Shown in pieces: positions 7,741 to 15,628 of a DNA stretch of 64,000 nt. Origin of the DNA: Bordetella genomosp. 13 (lineage in GTDB: Bacteria > Pseudomonadota > Gammaproteobacteria > Burkholderiales > Burkholderiaceae_B); assembly GCF_007679965.1 (NCBI RefSeq), contig NZ_VEHL01000005.1, forward strand, positions 310,001 to 374,000, in the 5' to 3' direction. Numbering within the stretch: the first letter of the stretch is position 1; every line of letters begins with the position of its first letter. The notes under the pieces were generated by a model. That model worked only from the letters and a program-made list of their open reading frames with translations, made no database searches and was not told where the DNA came from. The position numbers and the translations under genes were made by a program.

Positions 7741-7793
7741 AGTCTGCGGGCGCGCCGTGAGGATCGGACGAAGTTTGTGAAGCCAGGGTGAAG
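7741..7793 (-). promoter_or_regulatory. response-regulator-type promoter of the 21-residue ORF
   Basis: Read leftward: CTTCAC (7788-7793), CTTCAC (7777-7782), CTTCGT (7768-7773), CCTCAC (7757-7762), a 10-base gap, then CAGACT (7741-7746). Half-sites within each pair start 11 bp apart, and the two pairs are 9 bp apart. The innermost pair and the gap to CAGACT match the promoter at 7504-7536 exactly in spacing. This looks like two tandem binding sites for an OmpR/PhoB-type dimer. Confidence 0.55.
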
Positions 7794-7871
7794 CGGCTTG
7801 CTGCGCGTGGCGTGGCCGCCGCGCAAGGGCGGCCCGCGTCGCCGGGGGCGCGCGCCTCGCAGGCGTGGCGC

Positions 7872-8678
7872 TCAGTGCCCGCCGGGTTCGCTGAAATCCC
7901 GCAGCACGTCGTCGCGCAGCCTGATGAACGCCGGATCGCTGCGGCTGCGCGGACGCGGCAGGTCCACCTCCAGCGTGCGGCGGATGCGGCCCGGGTGCGG
8001 CTGCATGACCACCACGCGGTCGCCCAGGAACACGGCCTCGTCCACGTCGTGCGTGACCAGCAGCATGGTGATGCGCTCCTTCTGCCAGATGCGCTGCAGC
8101 TCGTTCTGCAGGCGCGAGCGCGTCAGGGCGTCCAGTGCGCCGAAGGGCTCGTCCAGCAGCAGCACGCGTGGCCGGTTGACCAGGCCGCGCGCGATGGCCA
8201 CGCGTTGCGCCATGCCGCCCGAGATCTGGTGCGGATGGGAATGCTCGAAGCCCTGCAGGCCGACCAGCGCCACGTGGTCGGCCACCAGCTCGCGCTTCTC
8301 GGCCTGGGAGAGGCCGGCGTTGCGCAGGCCCACCTCGATGTTCTGCTCGACGTTCAGCCACGGAAACAGCCGATGGTCCTGGAACACGATGCCGCGGTCC
8401 AGGCCGGTGCCGCGGATGGGGGCGCCGTCGAACTGGATGCGGCCGTCGTACTCGGTGTCCAGGCCGAGGATCAGGCGCAGCAGCGTGGACTTGCCGCAGC
8501 CGCTGGCCCCGACGATGCTGACGAACTGGCCGGCGGGCACGTCGAGGTCGATGTCCTGCAGCACCTGCAGCGTGCCGCCCTGCGCCTGCGTGCTGGCGTA
8601 GCGCTTGCCCAGGCCCTGGATCTGCAGGCGGTGCCGCTGGGCCGTGTGCGCCGGGGTTTCGGTAAGCGTCTGGGTCAT
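7872..8678 (-). CDS. ABC transporter ATP-binding protein, sulfonate/taurine type (SsuB/TauB-like)
   Basis: A 268-residue ATPase with Walker A GASGCGKST at 57-65, a Q-loop in FQDHRLFPW, the signature SGGMAQR, Walker B LLLDEPF followed by GALD, and the switch His in VTHD. The stretch RLFPWLNVEQN and the C-terminal PRPRSR segment are typical of the nitrate/sulfonate/taurine import ATPases. The frame is open further upstream, but the start at 8678 (MTQTLTE) is preceded by AAAGGA and leaves about 80 bases after the permease gene. It is the last gene of the operon that starts with the amidohydrolase at 13155. It should power uptake through the two permeases. Confidence 0.9.
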   Translation of the reverse strand: MTQTLTETPAHTAQRHRLQIQGLGKRYASTQAQGGTLQVLQDIDLDVPAGQFVSIVGASGCGKSTLLRLILGLDTEYDGRIQFDGAPIRGTGLDRGIVFQDHRLFPWLNVEQNIEVGLRNAGLSQAEKRELVADHVALVGLQGFEHSHPHQISGGMAQRVAIARGLVNRPRVLLLDEPFGALDALTRSRLQNELQRIWQKERITMLLVTHDVDEAVFLGDRVVVMQPHPGRIRRTLEVDLPRPRSRSDPAFIRLRDDVLRDFSEPGGH

Positions 8679-8758
8679 GGAGGTCGTTCCTTTCGATGTG
8701 GTGCGGTGTCGATGGGACTCTCGCAGGGCTCTGCGCCAGGCGAGGGCCGTGCGGAAGG

Positions 8759-9595
8759 TCAGGCCTGCGTACCGCGCCAGCGGCCCAGGCGGCGTTCCAG
8801 CGCGCGCGCCGAGGCGTTCATGGCCCAGCCCACCAGGCCGACCACGAACATGGCGAAGATCACCAGGTCCATCTGGAAATGCTCGCTGCCCTCGATCAGC
8901 AGGTTGCCCATGCCCAGGCCGGAAACCAGCAGGTATTCGGCGCCGATGGTGGCCAGCCACGAGTAGATCAGCGCCAGGTACACGCCCGTGAAGATGGAGG
9001 GAATGGCCGAGGGCAGCACCACCAGCCGGATCGTCTGCCAGCGCGTGTAGCGGTAGACGCGCGCGACCTCCAGCAGGCTGGTGGGCACATTGCGGATGCC
9101 GTCGCAGGTGTTCACCACCACCGGCACCAGCGCGGCCAGCGACAGGAACACCACCTTGGCGGTGTCGCCCAGGCCGAACCACACCGAGATCAGCGGGATC
9201 CACGCGAACAGCGAGATCTGCTTGAAGGTGTTGAAGCTGGGGCCGACGATGCGGTCGAACAGCCTGGACAGGCCCAGCAGCGCGCCCAGCGCCAGGCCCA
9301 GCGCCGTGCCGATGGCGAAGCCCGCCAGCTCGCGCGCCAGGCTGGACGACAGCGCCCGCCACAGTTTGCCGCCGGCGACGTACTCGGCGGCGGTGGCCAG
9401 CACCTTGCCCGGCGACACCAGCAGCGCGGGATTGGCGGCCTCCAGCGTGGCCAGCAGCCACCACACGGCGATGGCCGCCGCGGGCAGCGCCAGGCCGCGC
9501 CAGCGGCGCGGCGAGGGTGATACCGCGCGCGCCGGCACTGTCGCGTCCGGACTTGGCCCACTCTGCACGGCGCTTGCGGATGTCTGTGCGCTCAC
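8759..9595 (-). CDS. ABC transporter permease, sulfonate/taurine type (second permease)
   Basis: The product is 278 residues from a GTG start at 9595. That GTG overlaps the TGA of the upstream permease gene by the bases GTGA, so translation is probably coupled. After a polar N-terminus of about 30 residues there are six predicted membrane helices of the BPD_transp_1 fold. The cytoplasmic coupling loop (EVARVYRYTRWQ...VVLPSAIPSIFTG) carries the EAA-like motif of SsuC/TauC/NrtB proteins. The related but different permease next to it suggests either a heterodimeric channel or two alternative channels sharing one ATPase. Confidence 0.88.
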   Translation of the reverse strand: MSAQTSASAVQSGPSPDATVPARAVSPSPRRWRGLALPAAAIAVWWLLATLEAANPALLVSPGKVLATAAEYVAGGKLWRALSSSLARELAGFAIGTALGLALGALLGLSRLFDRIVGPSFNTFKQISLFAWIPLISVWFGLGDTAKVVFLSLAALVPVVVNTCDGIRNVPTSLLEVARVYRYTRWQTIRLVVLPSAIPSIFTGVYLALIYSWLATIGAEYLLVSGLGMGNLLIEGSEHFQMDLVIFAMFVVGLVGWAMNASARALERRLGRWRGTQA

Positions 9596-10497
9596 GGCCG
9601 CGCTCCTTGTGCAGGCCGATCCCGCAGCAGGCGCCGCTCGGACATGTCCAGCACGCGGTCGATCAGGTAGCCGATGGCGCCGACCACGATGACGGCGGCC
9701 ATCACCAGGTCCAGCTGGAACAGTTGGCGGCCATATACGATCAGGTAGCCTATGCCCTCGCTGGACGCCACCAGCTCGACCACCACCAGCGACAGCCAGG
9801 CCTTGGTGAAGCCCAGCCGCAGGCCCGTGAACAGCGTGGGCACGGCGTGCGGCAGCACGATTTCCAGCACCTCCTGCCGGCGCGTGTAGCCGTAGACGCG
9901 GCCGACCTCGCGCAGCGTCTCGGGCGTCTGGCGAAAGCCTTGCAGCGTGTTCAGCGTGACGGGCACCAGCGCCGCCTTGGCGATCAGGATGTACTTCAGC
10001 GGTTCGCCGATGCCCACCAGCAGCAGCACGAAGGGCAGCCAGGCCAGCACGGGAATCTGCACCAGCGCGTTGAAGGTGGGCAGCACGTAGGCCTGCAGGC
10101 GCGGCGACAGGCCCATGGCCGAGCCCAGCGCCAGGCCCAGCAGGCTGCCGATGGCGAAGCCCGTGACCACCCGCAGCAGACTGGCCTGCAGGTTCATCCA
10201 TAGTTCGCCGCTGGCGGCCAGGTCCGTCAGGGTCTGCCAGACGAAGGCGGGCGGCGGCAGCACCTGCGGCGAGATCCAGCCGCCGTCGGCGCCGGCCTGC
10301 CACAGGGCCAGCAGGGCCAGCGGCAACAGCCAGGGCAGCAGGCGCAGGCCGGCGCGGCGCAGCGCGGCGGCCATTGCCGAATGCGCGGCGGATTGCGCGC
10401 CGATGGGGGCGGCGGCCGCTTTGGCAGCAGGCGCGGCGACGGGTGTACGCGCACCGGTGGCGGGCAGGACGGGAGCGAGTGCCGAGGGAGGAGTCAT
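9592..10497 (-). CDS. ABC transporter permease, sulfonate/taurine type (first permease)
   Basis: A 301-residue membrane protein starting at 10497 with GAGGGA 6-11 bases before the ATG. The first 45 residues are Ala/Pro-rich. Then come six hydrophobic helices and the coupling motif REVGRVYGYTRRQEVLEIVLPHAVPTLFTG (cut here only by description: EAA-loop between the fourth and fifth helix). It is homologous to the following permease but clearly diverged. The start lies 10 bases after the binding-protein stop and its own stop overlaps the next start, so the genes form one tightly packed operon. Confidence 0.88.
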   Translation of the reverse strand: MTPPSALAPVLPATGARTPVAAPAAKAAAAPIGAQSAAHSAMAAALRRAGLRLLPWLLPLALLALWQAGADGGWISPQVLPPPAFVWQTLTDLAASGELWMNLQASLLRVVTGFAIGSLLGLALGSAMGLSPRLQAYVLPTFNALVQIPVLAWLPFVLLLVGIGEPLKYILIAKAALVPVTLNTLQGFRQTPETLREVGRVYGYTRRQEVLEIVLPHAVPTLFTGLRLGFTKAWLSLVVVELVASSEGIGYLIVYGRQLFQLDLVMAAVIVVGAIGYLIDRVLDMSERRLLRDRPAQGARP

Positions 10498-10507
10498 GTC
10501 CGCTCCC

Positions 10508-11605
10508 TCATCGCGCCGCGTGCGCGGCGGGCGCCTCGCGGCCATTGGCGTCGTAGGCGGTCCAGTAGTGCTCCAGGCCCTGCTTCTTCAGCGCGGCCTG
10601 CAGGAAACTGGTGTCGAACCAGCCGTCCGTGCTCACCTCGCGGCGCACCAGTTTGGCCTTCAGGGCGTCGGACGCCACGGCCTGGTAGCGTCCCACGATG
10701 AAGGCGTCGGCCAGCGGCGAATTGCGCGTGCGCAGGTCCTGGCCCTGGAACTCGGCCTGCCAGGAAGCGTACGGCGTGCCGCTCTTTTCCCAGATGCGGA
10801 ACAGTGCCTCGCGGTTCTTCTCGTCCGAGGACCAGTGCGCGGCGCGCACGAACACGTCCACCACCTGCTGCACCTCGGCGGGATGGTCCTTCGCGAAGTC
10901 GTCCCGCACCAGCAGCGAGGCCTGGCGCGTGAAGGACGGATCCTGCCCCTGCGTCGAGTAGATGACCTTGGCCAGCCCCTGGTCTCGCACCTTGAACCAT
11001 TCGTAGCCGCCGAACGCCGCGTCGACGCCGTGCGAGACCAGCGCGGCCTGCGCGCTGCCGGTGTCGAGGTTCACGCCCTTGATGTCGCGCTCGGCCAGCC
11101 CTCGCGAGGCCAGCACGTTGATCGCCACCAGATGGCCGTTGGTGCCGCGGAACAGCGACACGCGCTGGTCCTTCAGCGCATCGATGGACGTCAGCGTGGA
11201 GTCGGCCGGCGTGACCACGTACAGGTTGTTGCGCGCGCCGCTGGTCAGCAGCAGCCGCGTCTTCAGCCCGTTGGCGCGGCCCACCACCGAGGGCAGGTCG
11301 CCCTGGTAGGCGAAGTCGATCTGCTTGTTGGACAGCGCCTCGTTGACGGCGGGGCCCGCGCCCTTGAAGAACAGCCATTCGACGCGCACGCCGGCCGGCT
11401 TGAAGGCCTCTTCCAGCCAGTTGTTGGCGCGCGCCACGCTGCCGGGCGAACCGCCCCAGGTGATGGGATCGCCGCCGCCGGCCGTGGCCACCCCGATGCG
11501 TATGACCTCGGGCGGCGCGGCCGCGGCGTTCGTGCCGAGGGCGCCCAGCGCCAGGGCGATGGCCGGCAGCGCCAGCAGGCGGCGGGCGGCGTTCAGTAGC
11601 GTCAT
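10508..11605 (-). CDS. periplasmic sulfonate/taurine-type substrate-binding protein (SsuA-like)
   Basis: A 365-residue protein with a signal peptide (basic start, a Leu/Ala core to about residue 25, cleavage near NAAAAPP). The mature part has the NMT1/SsuA-like periplasmic fold: IRIGV near the start, WLFFKGAGPAVNEAL, KQIDFAYQGDLPSVV and SLFRGTNGHL. These are the strands that line the binding cleft in aliphatic-sulfonate receptors. The ligand is not certain; nitrate, sulfonate, taurine and pyrimidine-precursor receptors share this fold. It lies 32 bases after the amidohydrolase gene and feeds the two permeases and the ATPase downstream. Confidence 0.88.
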   Translation of the reverse strand: MTLLNAARRLLALPAIALALGALGTNAAAAPPEVIRIGVATAGGGDPITWGGSPGSVARANNWLEEAFKPAGVRVEWLFFKGAGPAVNEALSNKQIDFAYQGDLPSVVGRANGLKTRLLLTSGARNNLYVVTPADSTLTSIDALKDQRVSLFRGTNGHLVAINVLASRGLAERDIKGVNLDTGSAQAALVSHGVDAAFGGYEWFKVRDQGLAKVIYSTQGQDPSFTRQASLLVRDDFAKDHPAEVQQVVDVFVRAAHWSSDEKNREALFRIWEKSGTPYASWQAEFQGQDLRTRNSPLADAFIVGRYQAVASDALKAKLVRREVSTDGWFDTSFLQAALKKQGLEHYWTAYDANGREAPAAHAAR

Positions 11606-11637
11606 GATGCGGTTCCTTGTCGTTGCGTACGCGGGGC

Positions 11638-13155
11638 TCAGGCGGCGGCTCGGCGGTCGGCCAGCTTGTGCTCGATGGCCGTGCCCTTGAAGAAGTCGGG
11701 ATTCGCCTCGGTGTACAGGCGGAAGGGGTTGCCGAACACCAGAGCCTTGAACTCGGCCTCGCTCAGCACGCCCTGTTCGACCAGGTCCCAGCTCTCGGCC
11801 AGGGGTTCGGTCAGGTCGGGCACGTCCCAGTGGCCGATGTCCGACGACCAGATGGCGTTGATGGGCGTGCCCAGCGGATTGACGCGGGTGTTGAAGGCGG
11901 CCGAGACCGTGCGGTCGTCGGCTTCCGCGCCGAAGTAGAAGCTGTCGACCCAGCGCTTGCGGATGTCCTCGACGTTCTCGATGCCGGCCGCGGCGAAGTC
12001 GTCCAGTTCGTCGCCCCGCGGATCGCGGCTGTGCGGCAGCGCCGAGATGCCCAGGCTGTCCTGCACCAGGCGCGCCGGATCGGCGCCGGGCGCCTTCAGG
12101 AACTCGGGCGCGTAGCGCTGGAACAGGTCCTGCAGCAGGGCCGTGTCGGCCAGTTCGGGGTTGTAGTTCTGCACCGCGTGGCGGTTGCGCTTCTCCCAGC
12201 GGTCCACCAGGTGGGCATAGACGTGCGCTCCCCAGTCGGCGCCGCCTTCCAGCAGGGCCACGCGCAGGTTGGGAAAGCGGCGCGTCACGCCGCCGAAGAA
12301 CAGCGCCTTGGCGAAGGCCTGCGAGCCATCGGCGAAGTGGCCGATGTGGTTGTACATGTAGTTGCTGATGGACTGGCGGCCGGTCCAGCCCTGGCTGCCG
12401 TAGTGGGTGGTGACGGGCACGCCCAGTTCGACCACCCTGGCCCAGAACGGGTCGTAGTCGTACTCGCTGTCGATGCCGTAGAAATCGACGTACGAGGCGT
12501 ACTTGGCGATCTCGGGGAATTGCTCGGCGGGATACTTCTGCGCGATGGCCTTGATGGGCCGGCGCACGCCGCCTGGGATGTTGATGACCTTCAGCCCCAG
12601 CGTCTTCACCGCGAACTCCAGCTCCTCGATGGCCTCCTGCGGCGTATTCATCGGGATGCCGGCCACGGGCGTCAGGCGCTCGCTGTACTTGCGGTACTGG
12701 TCGGCATGGAAATGGTTGATGGCGCGGTGCAGCGCCTGGCGTTCGCCGTCGCGCGCGGCCAGCGGGGCCAGCACGTCGTTGGGGAACAGGATGGAATAGT
12801 CGGCGCCCTGTTCGGCCAGGCGCTCGTACAGCAGCTCGGGCAGCGTGTAGGTGGCCAGGTCCAGCGTGTTGCGCGTGACGCGCGCCCACCACGGCGAGCG
12901 CAGCGTGCGGTGATGCTGGCGTTCCTCGGGCGTCTGCTGGTACCAGTCCTTGCCGGCGCCGCGCGCGGCGAAGCGCGAGCCCAGTGCGCGGCGCAGCGCG
13001 TCCACGAGCGCCGATCCGCCGTAGTGCTGCACATAGTCTTCCAGCACGGGGGCGTAATCGTTGACGTGCACGTCGGTGTCGATCACGGGATAGTCCAGCG
13101 TGGCCTTTACGGCGGCCGATCGGGACGCTTGCACACGGCCGAGGCGATCATTCAT
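11638..13155 (-). CDS. amidohydrolase family protein (Amidohydro_2, TIM barrel)
   Basis: A 505-residue protein of the amidohydrolase-2 type, the group that includes ACMS decarboxylase and related hydrolases or decarboxylases. The first metal motif is modified to DTDVHVNDY (residues 26-34), with Asp where the usual motif has a His. Later candidate metal or catalytic residues are the His in TTHYGSQ, the acidic LLEGGADWG and the terminal SSDIGHWD. The length exceeds the usual 300-350 because of insertions between strands. As the first gene of the transporter operon it probably processes the imported compound or a product of it. The 135 bases upstream are AT-rich near 13230 and likely hold the operon promoter. 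Confidence 0.85.
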   Translation of the reverse strand: MNDRLGRVQASRSAAVKATLDYPVIDTDVHVNDYAPVLEDYVQHYGGSALVDALRRALGSRFAARGAGKDWYQQTPEERQHHRTLRSPWWARVTRNTLDLATYTLPELLYERLAEQGADYSILFPNDVLAPLAARDGERQALHRAINHFHADQYRKYSERLTPVAGIPMNTPQEAIEELEFAVKTLGLKVINIPGGVRRPIKAIAQKYPAEQFPEIAKYASYVDFYGIDSEYDYDPFWARVVELGVPVTTHYGSQGWTGRQSISNYMYNHIGHFADGSQAFAKALFFGGVTRRFPNLRVALLEGGADWGAHVYAHLVDRWEKRNRHAVQNYNPELADTALLQDLFQRYAPEFLKAPGADPARLVQDSLGISALPHSRDPRGDELDDFAAAGIENVEDIRKRWVDSFYFGAEADDRTVSAAFNTRVNPLGTPINAIWSSDIGHWDVPDLTEPLAESWDLVEQGVLSEAEFKALVFGNPFRLYTEANPDFFKGTAIEHKLADRRAAA

Positions 13156-13290
13156 GGCGGTTCTCCGGTAGGGGGTCCGGATACGCTACGGCAGGGCCGG
13201 CGCGCCGCAAACGAACGATTCGGTATTACTTACTTGGGCATTTTTTAATGCGCCATTAGCGTATGACTGGAAGCAGGAAAGGCCGCCCGC

Positions 13291-14376
13291 CTACAGCCGC
13301 GCATGCCGCCGGAAGAACTGCCACAGCAGCACCGAGGCATCGGGCCCCGTGTCGGCGTGGTATTCGACCGTGCCGTCGCCGCCGCTCCAGGCATGCGCCA
13401 GCCGCGGGACCTCGCACAGCCGCACCACCGGCGTGCGGCCGCGCAGCACGTCGACGCGGCGGTACTCGCGCCGCGTGCCCTCGGCCAGCACGCGCGACAC
13501 GGCGGCGTCCCGCGGCAGGCGGTTGACGTGGAGGAACTGGTCGGCCAGTTGCTGCGCATTGCGCGCCGAGACCGCGTTGTCGCGCAGGCCGTGCAGGATC
13601 AGCGCGGGCATGCCCAGCCGGGCCGCGTCGGGATGCGCGATGCCGTCCACGGCGGCGTCCGGATTGCGCAGGGTGCCACGCCGCATCACGCTCAGGCCGT
13701 CCACGGCGTTGCGCGCGCTGCCCACCACCACGCCGGAATGCAGCGCCACCGCGGCGATCAGGTCGGGATGGCGCAGCGCGACCAGCGCGGCCATGCCCGC
13801 GCCGGCCGACAGGCCCGCGACGTACACGTGGCGTGTGTCGAGGTCGTGGCGCGCGATCTCGGCGCGGATCAGCGCGGCGATGGCGTCGGCATCGTCCCGG
13901 CCGCCGCGGTCGGGCTCGAACCAGCGCCAGCAGCGCTGCGACTGGCGGGCCTGCGCCTGCTGCGGATACAGCACGGCGAAGCCCGCGCGGTCGGCCTGCA
14001 GGTTCATGCGCGTGCCGCGCGCGAAGTCGGCGGCGGTCTGGCGGCAGCCATGCAGCATGACCAGCAGCGGCAGGCCTTTCGGCCGCCCGGCGGGCAGGTA
14101 GCGCGCGTAGGCCAGCCGGCGTCCGCCGGGCGCTGCGTATTGCAGGGAGGGCTGCCACGTGCCCAGGCCGGGCACGATGGAAGGATGGGACGAGGCCTGC
14201 CGCGCCGAGGCCGGCCGCGCCGCGCTCTTGCGCGCCGGGGCCTTGGCGCGCTTGGCGCCGGCCCTGGCCTGCGCCGCCAGCGTGCGCGTGCCGGCGCGCA
14301 CCAGGGTGCCCTGCAGCCGCGAGAGGTTGCGCGCGGCCTTGAAGAACAGGCTGGCAAACCCGCGCTTCACCGCCAT
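13291..14376 (-). CDS. PHB-depolymerase family esterase (alpha/beta hydrolase)
   Basis: The product is 361 residues from the ATG at 14376. The first 65 residues are very basic and rich in Ala, Lys and Arg (KRAKAPARKSAARPA), resembling a phasin-like or nucleic-acid-binding tail. The rest is an esterase of the PHB-depolymerase/feruloyl esterase group: oxyanion HGC at 109-111, nucleophile Ser190 in GLSAG, a likely Asp in LRDNAV and the final His in LAHAW. No secretion signal is evident, so it is probably intracellular. The start is not supported by a clear ribosome-binding site. It is divergent from the SDR gene at 14633, with about 256 bases between. Confidence 0.85.
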   Translation of the reverse strand: MAVKRGFASLFFKAARNLSRLQGTLVRAGTRTLAAQARAGAKRAKAPARKSAARPASARQASSHPSIVPGLGTWQPSLQYAAPGGRRLAYARYLPAGRPKGLPLLVMLHGCRQTAADFARGTRMNLQADRAGFAVLYPQQAQARQSQRCWRWFEPDRGGRDDADAIAALIRAEIARHDLDTRHVYVAGLSAGAGMAALVALRHPDLIAAVALHSGVVVGSARNAVDGLSVMRRGTLRNPDAAVDGIAHPDAARLGMPALILHGLRDNAVSARNAQQLADQFLHVNRLPRDAAVSRVLAEGTRREYRRVDVLRGRTPVVRLCEVPRLAHAWSGGDGTVEYHADTGPDASVLLWQFFRRHARL

Positions 14377-14632
14377 GCGCGGGAAAGGCAATGAACGAAA
14401 GCGTTGCTGTGCCGCATCGATGGTGCTTCCAGGGAGCCTGTACAGGACCAGTGTACGCTGCAGTGCAGCAAACCGGCCCGGAATACGCCAACGGAAAACA
14501 ATCGAATCACACGGCAAACAACCGATGGGAAACTTAATGCGCGGCCATGGTCTCATCTAGGGACGGCATGCCGCGCCACCCGCTTCGCGGCCAGCGGCAT
14601 GTCGTGCAGGTATGGCACGCAAAGGAGACAGC

Positions 14633-15454
14633 ATGTCCCAGACGCAGGAACTTGCGGGCCGCGTGGCCCTGGTCACCGGCGCCACGTCCGGCATCGGCCG
14701 CGCGGTGGCCATCGCGCTGGCTGGCGCGGGCGCGCACGTGGCCGTCAATTATCGCGATTCCAAGGACGGCCGGCAGCGCGCCGACGAGGTCGTGGCCGAG
14801 ATCGCCAAGGCGGGCGGCAAGGCGCGGCCCGTACTGGGCGACGTCAGCCGCGAGGACGAGGTCGACCGGATGTTCGCCGACGTGCGGGCCGGATTGGGCG
14901 AGCTCGACATCCTGGTCAACAACGCCGGCATCGAGCAGCCCGCGCCCATCCAGGACATGACGCTGGCGCAATGGCAGGGCGTCATCGACGTCAATCTCAC
15001 CGGCCAGTTCCTGTGCGCGCGCGCCGCGGCGCGCGCCTACCTGGCGCGTTGGCCCGAGCCGCCGCCCAAGGGCGCGTCGGCGGGCAAGATCCTGTTCATC
15101 AGTTCGGTGCACGAGGTCATCCCGTGGGCCTTCCAGGCCAACTACGCGGCGTCCAAGGGCGGCGTGAACCTGCTGATGCGCTCGCTGGCGCAAGAGCTGG
15201 CGCCGCGCAAGATCCGCGTGAACAGCATCGCCCCGGGCGCCATCCGCACGCCCATCAATCACGAGGCCTGGGGCACGGACGAGGCCATGGCGGGCCTGCT
15301 GAAGCTGATTCCGTACGGCCGCATCGGCGAGCCCGAGGACATCGGCCGCGCGGCGGTGTGGCTGGCCTCCGACGCCTCGGATTACGTGACGGGCGCCACG
15401 CTGTTCGTGGACGGCGGCATGACGCTGTATCCGGAGTTCCGCGGCGCGGGTTGA
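14633..15454 (+). CDS. SDR-family oxidoreductase, glucose 1-dehydrogenase-like
   Basis: A 273-residue classical SDR: TGATSGIG near 15-22, NNAG at 96-99, S158, Y171 and K175 (YAASKGG), and a VDGGM close to the C-terminus. The segment SSVHEVIPWAFQANYAASKGG is very like the active-site region of Bacillus-type glucose 1-dehydrogenases, so a sugar substrate is plausible. AAAGGAG lies about 6 bases before the ATG at 14633, which decides against the in-frame ATG 21 bases upstream. It is followed, after 174 bases, by the glycoside hydrolase gene; the two may work on the same carbohydrate. Confidence 0.88.
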   Translation: MSQTQELAGRVALVTGATSGIGRAVAIALAGAGAHVAVNYRDSKDGRQRADEVVAEIAKAGGKARPVLGDVSREDEVDRMFADVRAGLGELDILVNNAGIEQPAPIQDMTLAQWQGVIDVNLTGQFLCARAAARAYLARWPEPPPKGASAGKILFISSVHEVIPWAFQANYAASKGGVNLLMRSLAQELAPRKIRVNSIAPGAIRTPINHEAWGTDEAMAGLLKLIPYGRIGEPEDIGRAAVWLASDASDYVTGATLFVDGGMTLYPEFRGAG

Positions 15455-15628
15455 TGGCCGCCGGACATCCCGGCGCATGCCGCCGCCGCAGCGCGCATGC
15501 GCCCGCGTGGCCGCAACCGCGCGGATGAGCTTGCCCGAAGGCCGGCGAGCCGCCGCCGCCTGCCCGCCGCGCCGCTGCCCATCACATCCCGCTATTCCCG
15601 ATTACGGCCAGAGGAGGGCCGACCGTCC

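Noticed and set aside
10508..12892. A 794-codon frame that could suggest a fused amidohydrolase-binding protein
   Set aside because: Only the part from 11605 reads as a binding protein with a signal peptide. The upstream part is out of phase with the amidohydrolase frame, so there is no fusion.
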